Source: an uncultured bacterium
GTDB lineage: Bacteria; Verrucomicrobiota; Lentisphaeria; Victivallales; Victivallaceae
Assembly: GCA_900551245.1 (NCBI GenBank)
Contig: URVC01000057.1
Coordinates: 1-31,163 of the forward strand
DNA length: 31,163 bases
Direction: 5' to 3'
Shown here: positions 31,126-31,163 of the stretch, piece by piece
Numbering within the stretch: position 1 is the stretch's first letter
How the letters are laid out: the number at the start of each line of letters is the position of its first letter
Position numbers and translations under genes: made by a program
The notes under the pieces: model-generated
Told to the model about the DNA's origin: nothing
What the model saw: the letters and a program-made list of their open reading frames with translations, nothing else
Database searches by the model: none

Positions 31126-31163
31126 ATAACAGCAAGTTTTCGATAAATTATAACCGTTGCGGC

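Noticed and set aside
1..31163. CRISPR arrays, tRNA or rRNA genes, insertion sequences with transposase
   Set aside because: I saw no regularly spaced repeats, no cloverleaf-like or conserved rRNA stretches and no transposase or integrase frame; short or degenerate RNAs could be missed by eye.

Overview
The window looks like a chromosomal segment of a strictly anaerobic, glycan-degrading member of the Lentisphaerota (Victivallis-like). This is an inference from gene content: GC-rich coding, glycoside hydrolases beside LacI regulators, short prepilin-like proteins with an F-S/T-L-I-E-L N-terminus and a C-terminal His...Asp-Gly motif, and an oxygen-sensitive class III ribonucleotide reductase. 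No rRNA or tRNA was seen, so the taxon is not proven.

Layout. (1) 1-433: no convincing gene; two copies of a palindromic repeat, then a clear promoter with a LacI-type operator. (2) 434-9232: a tightly packed six-gene operon on the + strand: intracellular GH5-like hydrolase, LacI regulator, four-helix SMR-like membrane protein, large secreted clan GH-A hydrolase, cytoplasmic GH42-like hydrolase, prepilin-like protein. The perfect palindrome GGGAAACGTTTCCC occurs three times: at the transcript start, in the first codons of gene 1, and deep inside the secreted hydrolase gene. (3) 9401-10742, - strand: an isolated phage tail-fibre gene with its assembly-chaperone gene. (4) 11006-17473: a second glycan module: cytoplasmic GH-A hydrolase, a convergent LacI gene, and a divergent pair of prepilin-like protein plus large secreted GH-A hydrolase. 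A shared 20-bp inverted repeat lies exactly 18 bp upstream of the -35 box of two promoters. (5) 17553-20101: a D-2-hydroxyacid dehydrogenase divergent from a phosphohexomutase homologue that has lost its catalytic serine and two of three metal-binding aspartates. (6) 20211-23076: an AT-richer module of an IclR regulator divergent from a GH42-like hydrolase, with palindromes between them. (7) 23420-26212: nrdD and nrdG. (8) 26491-31125: an accessory, rearranged region: a start-less lipoprotein-like pseudogene, then a run of small genes (unknown, DUF3846-like, two gamma-glutamylcyclotransferase-like proteins, a two-helix membrane peptide), a coiled-coil protein whose C-terminus is replaced by the last ~50 residues of a peptide deformylase, and a truncated P-loop kinase.

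How it fits together. Modules 2, 4 and 6 look like substrate-induced glycan-use loci. Each has a dedicated LacI or IclR regulator and one or more clan GH-A hydrolases; the two LacI modules combine cytoplasmic and secreted enzymes, and each carries a prepilin-like protein that may display or assemble the system at the surface. The most unusual items are the operator architectures, the degenerate phosphohexomutase, the repeat family with a compensatory base-pair change, and the chain of broken or fused genes at the right end.
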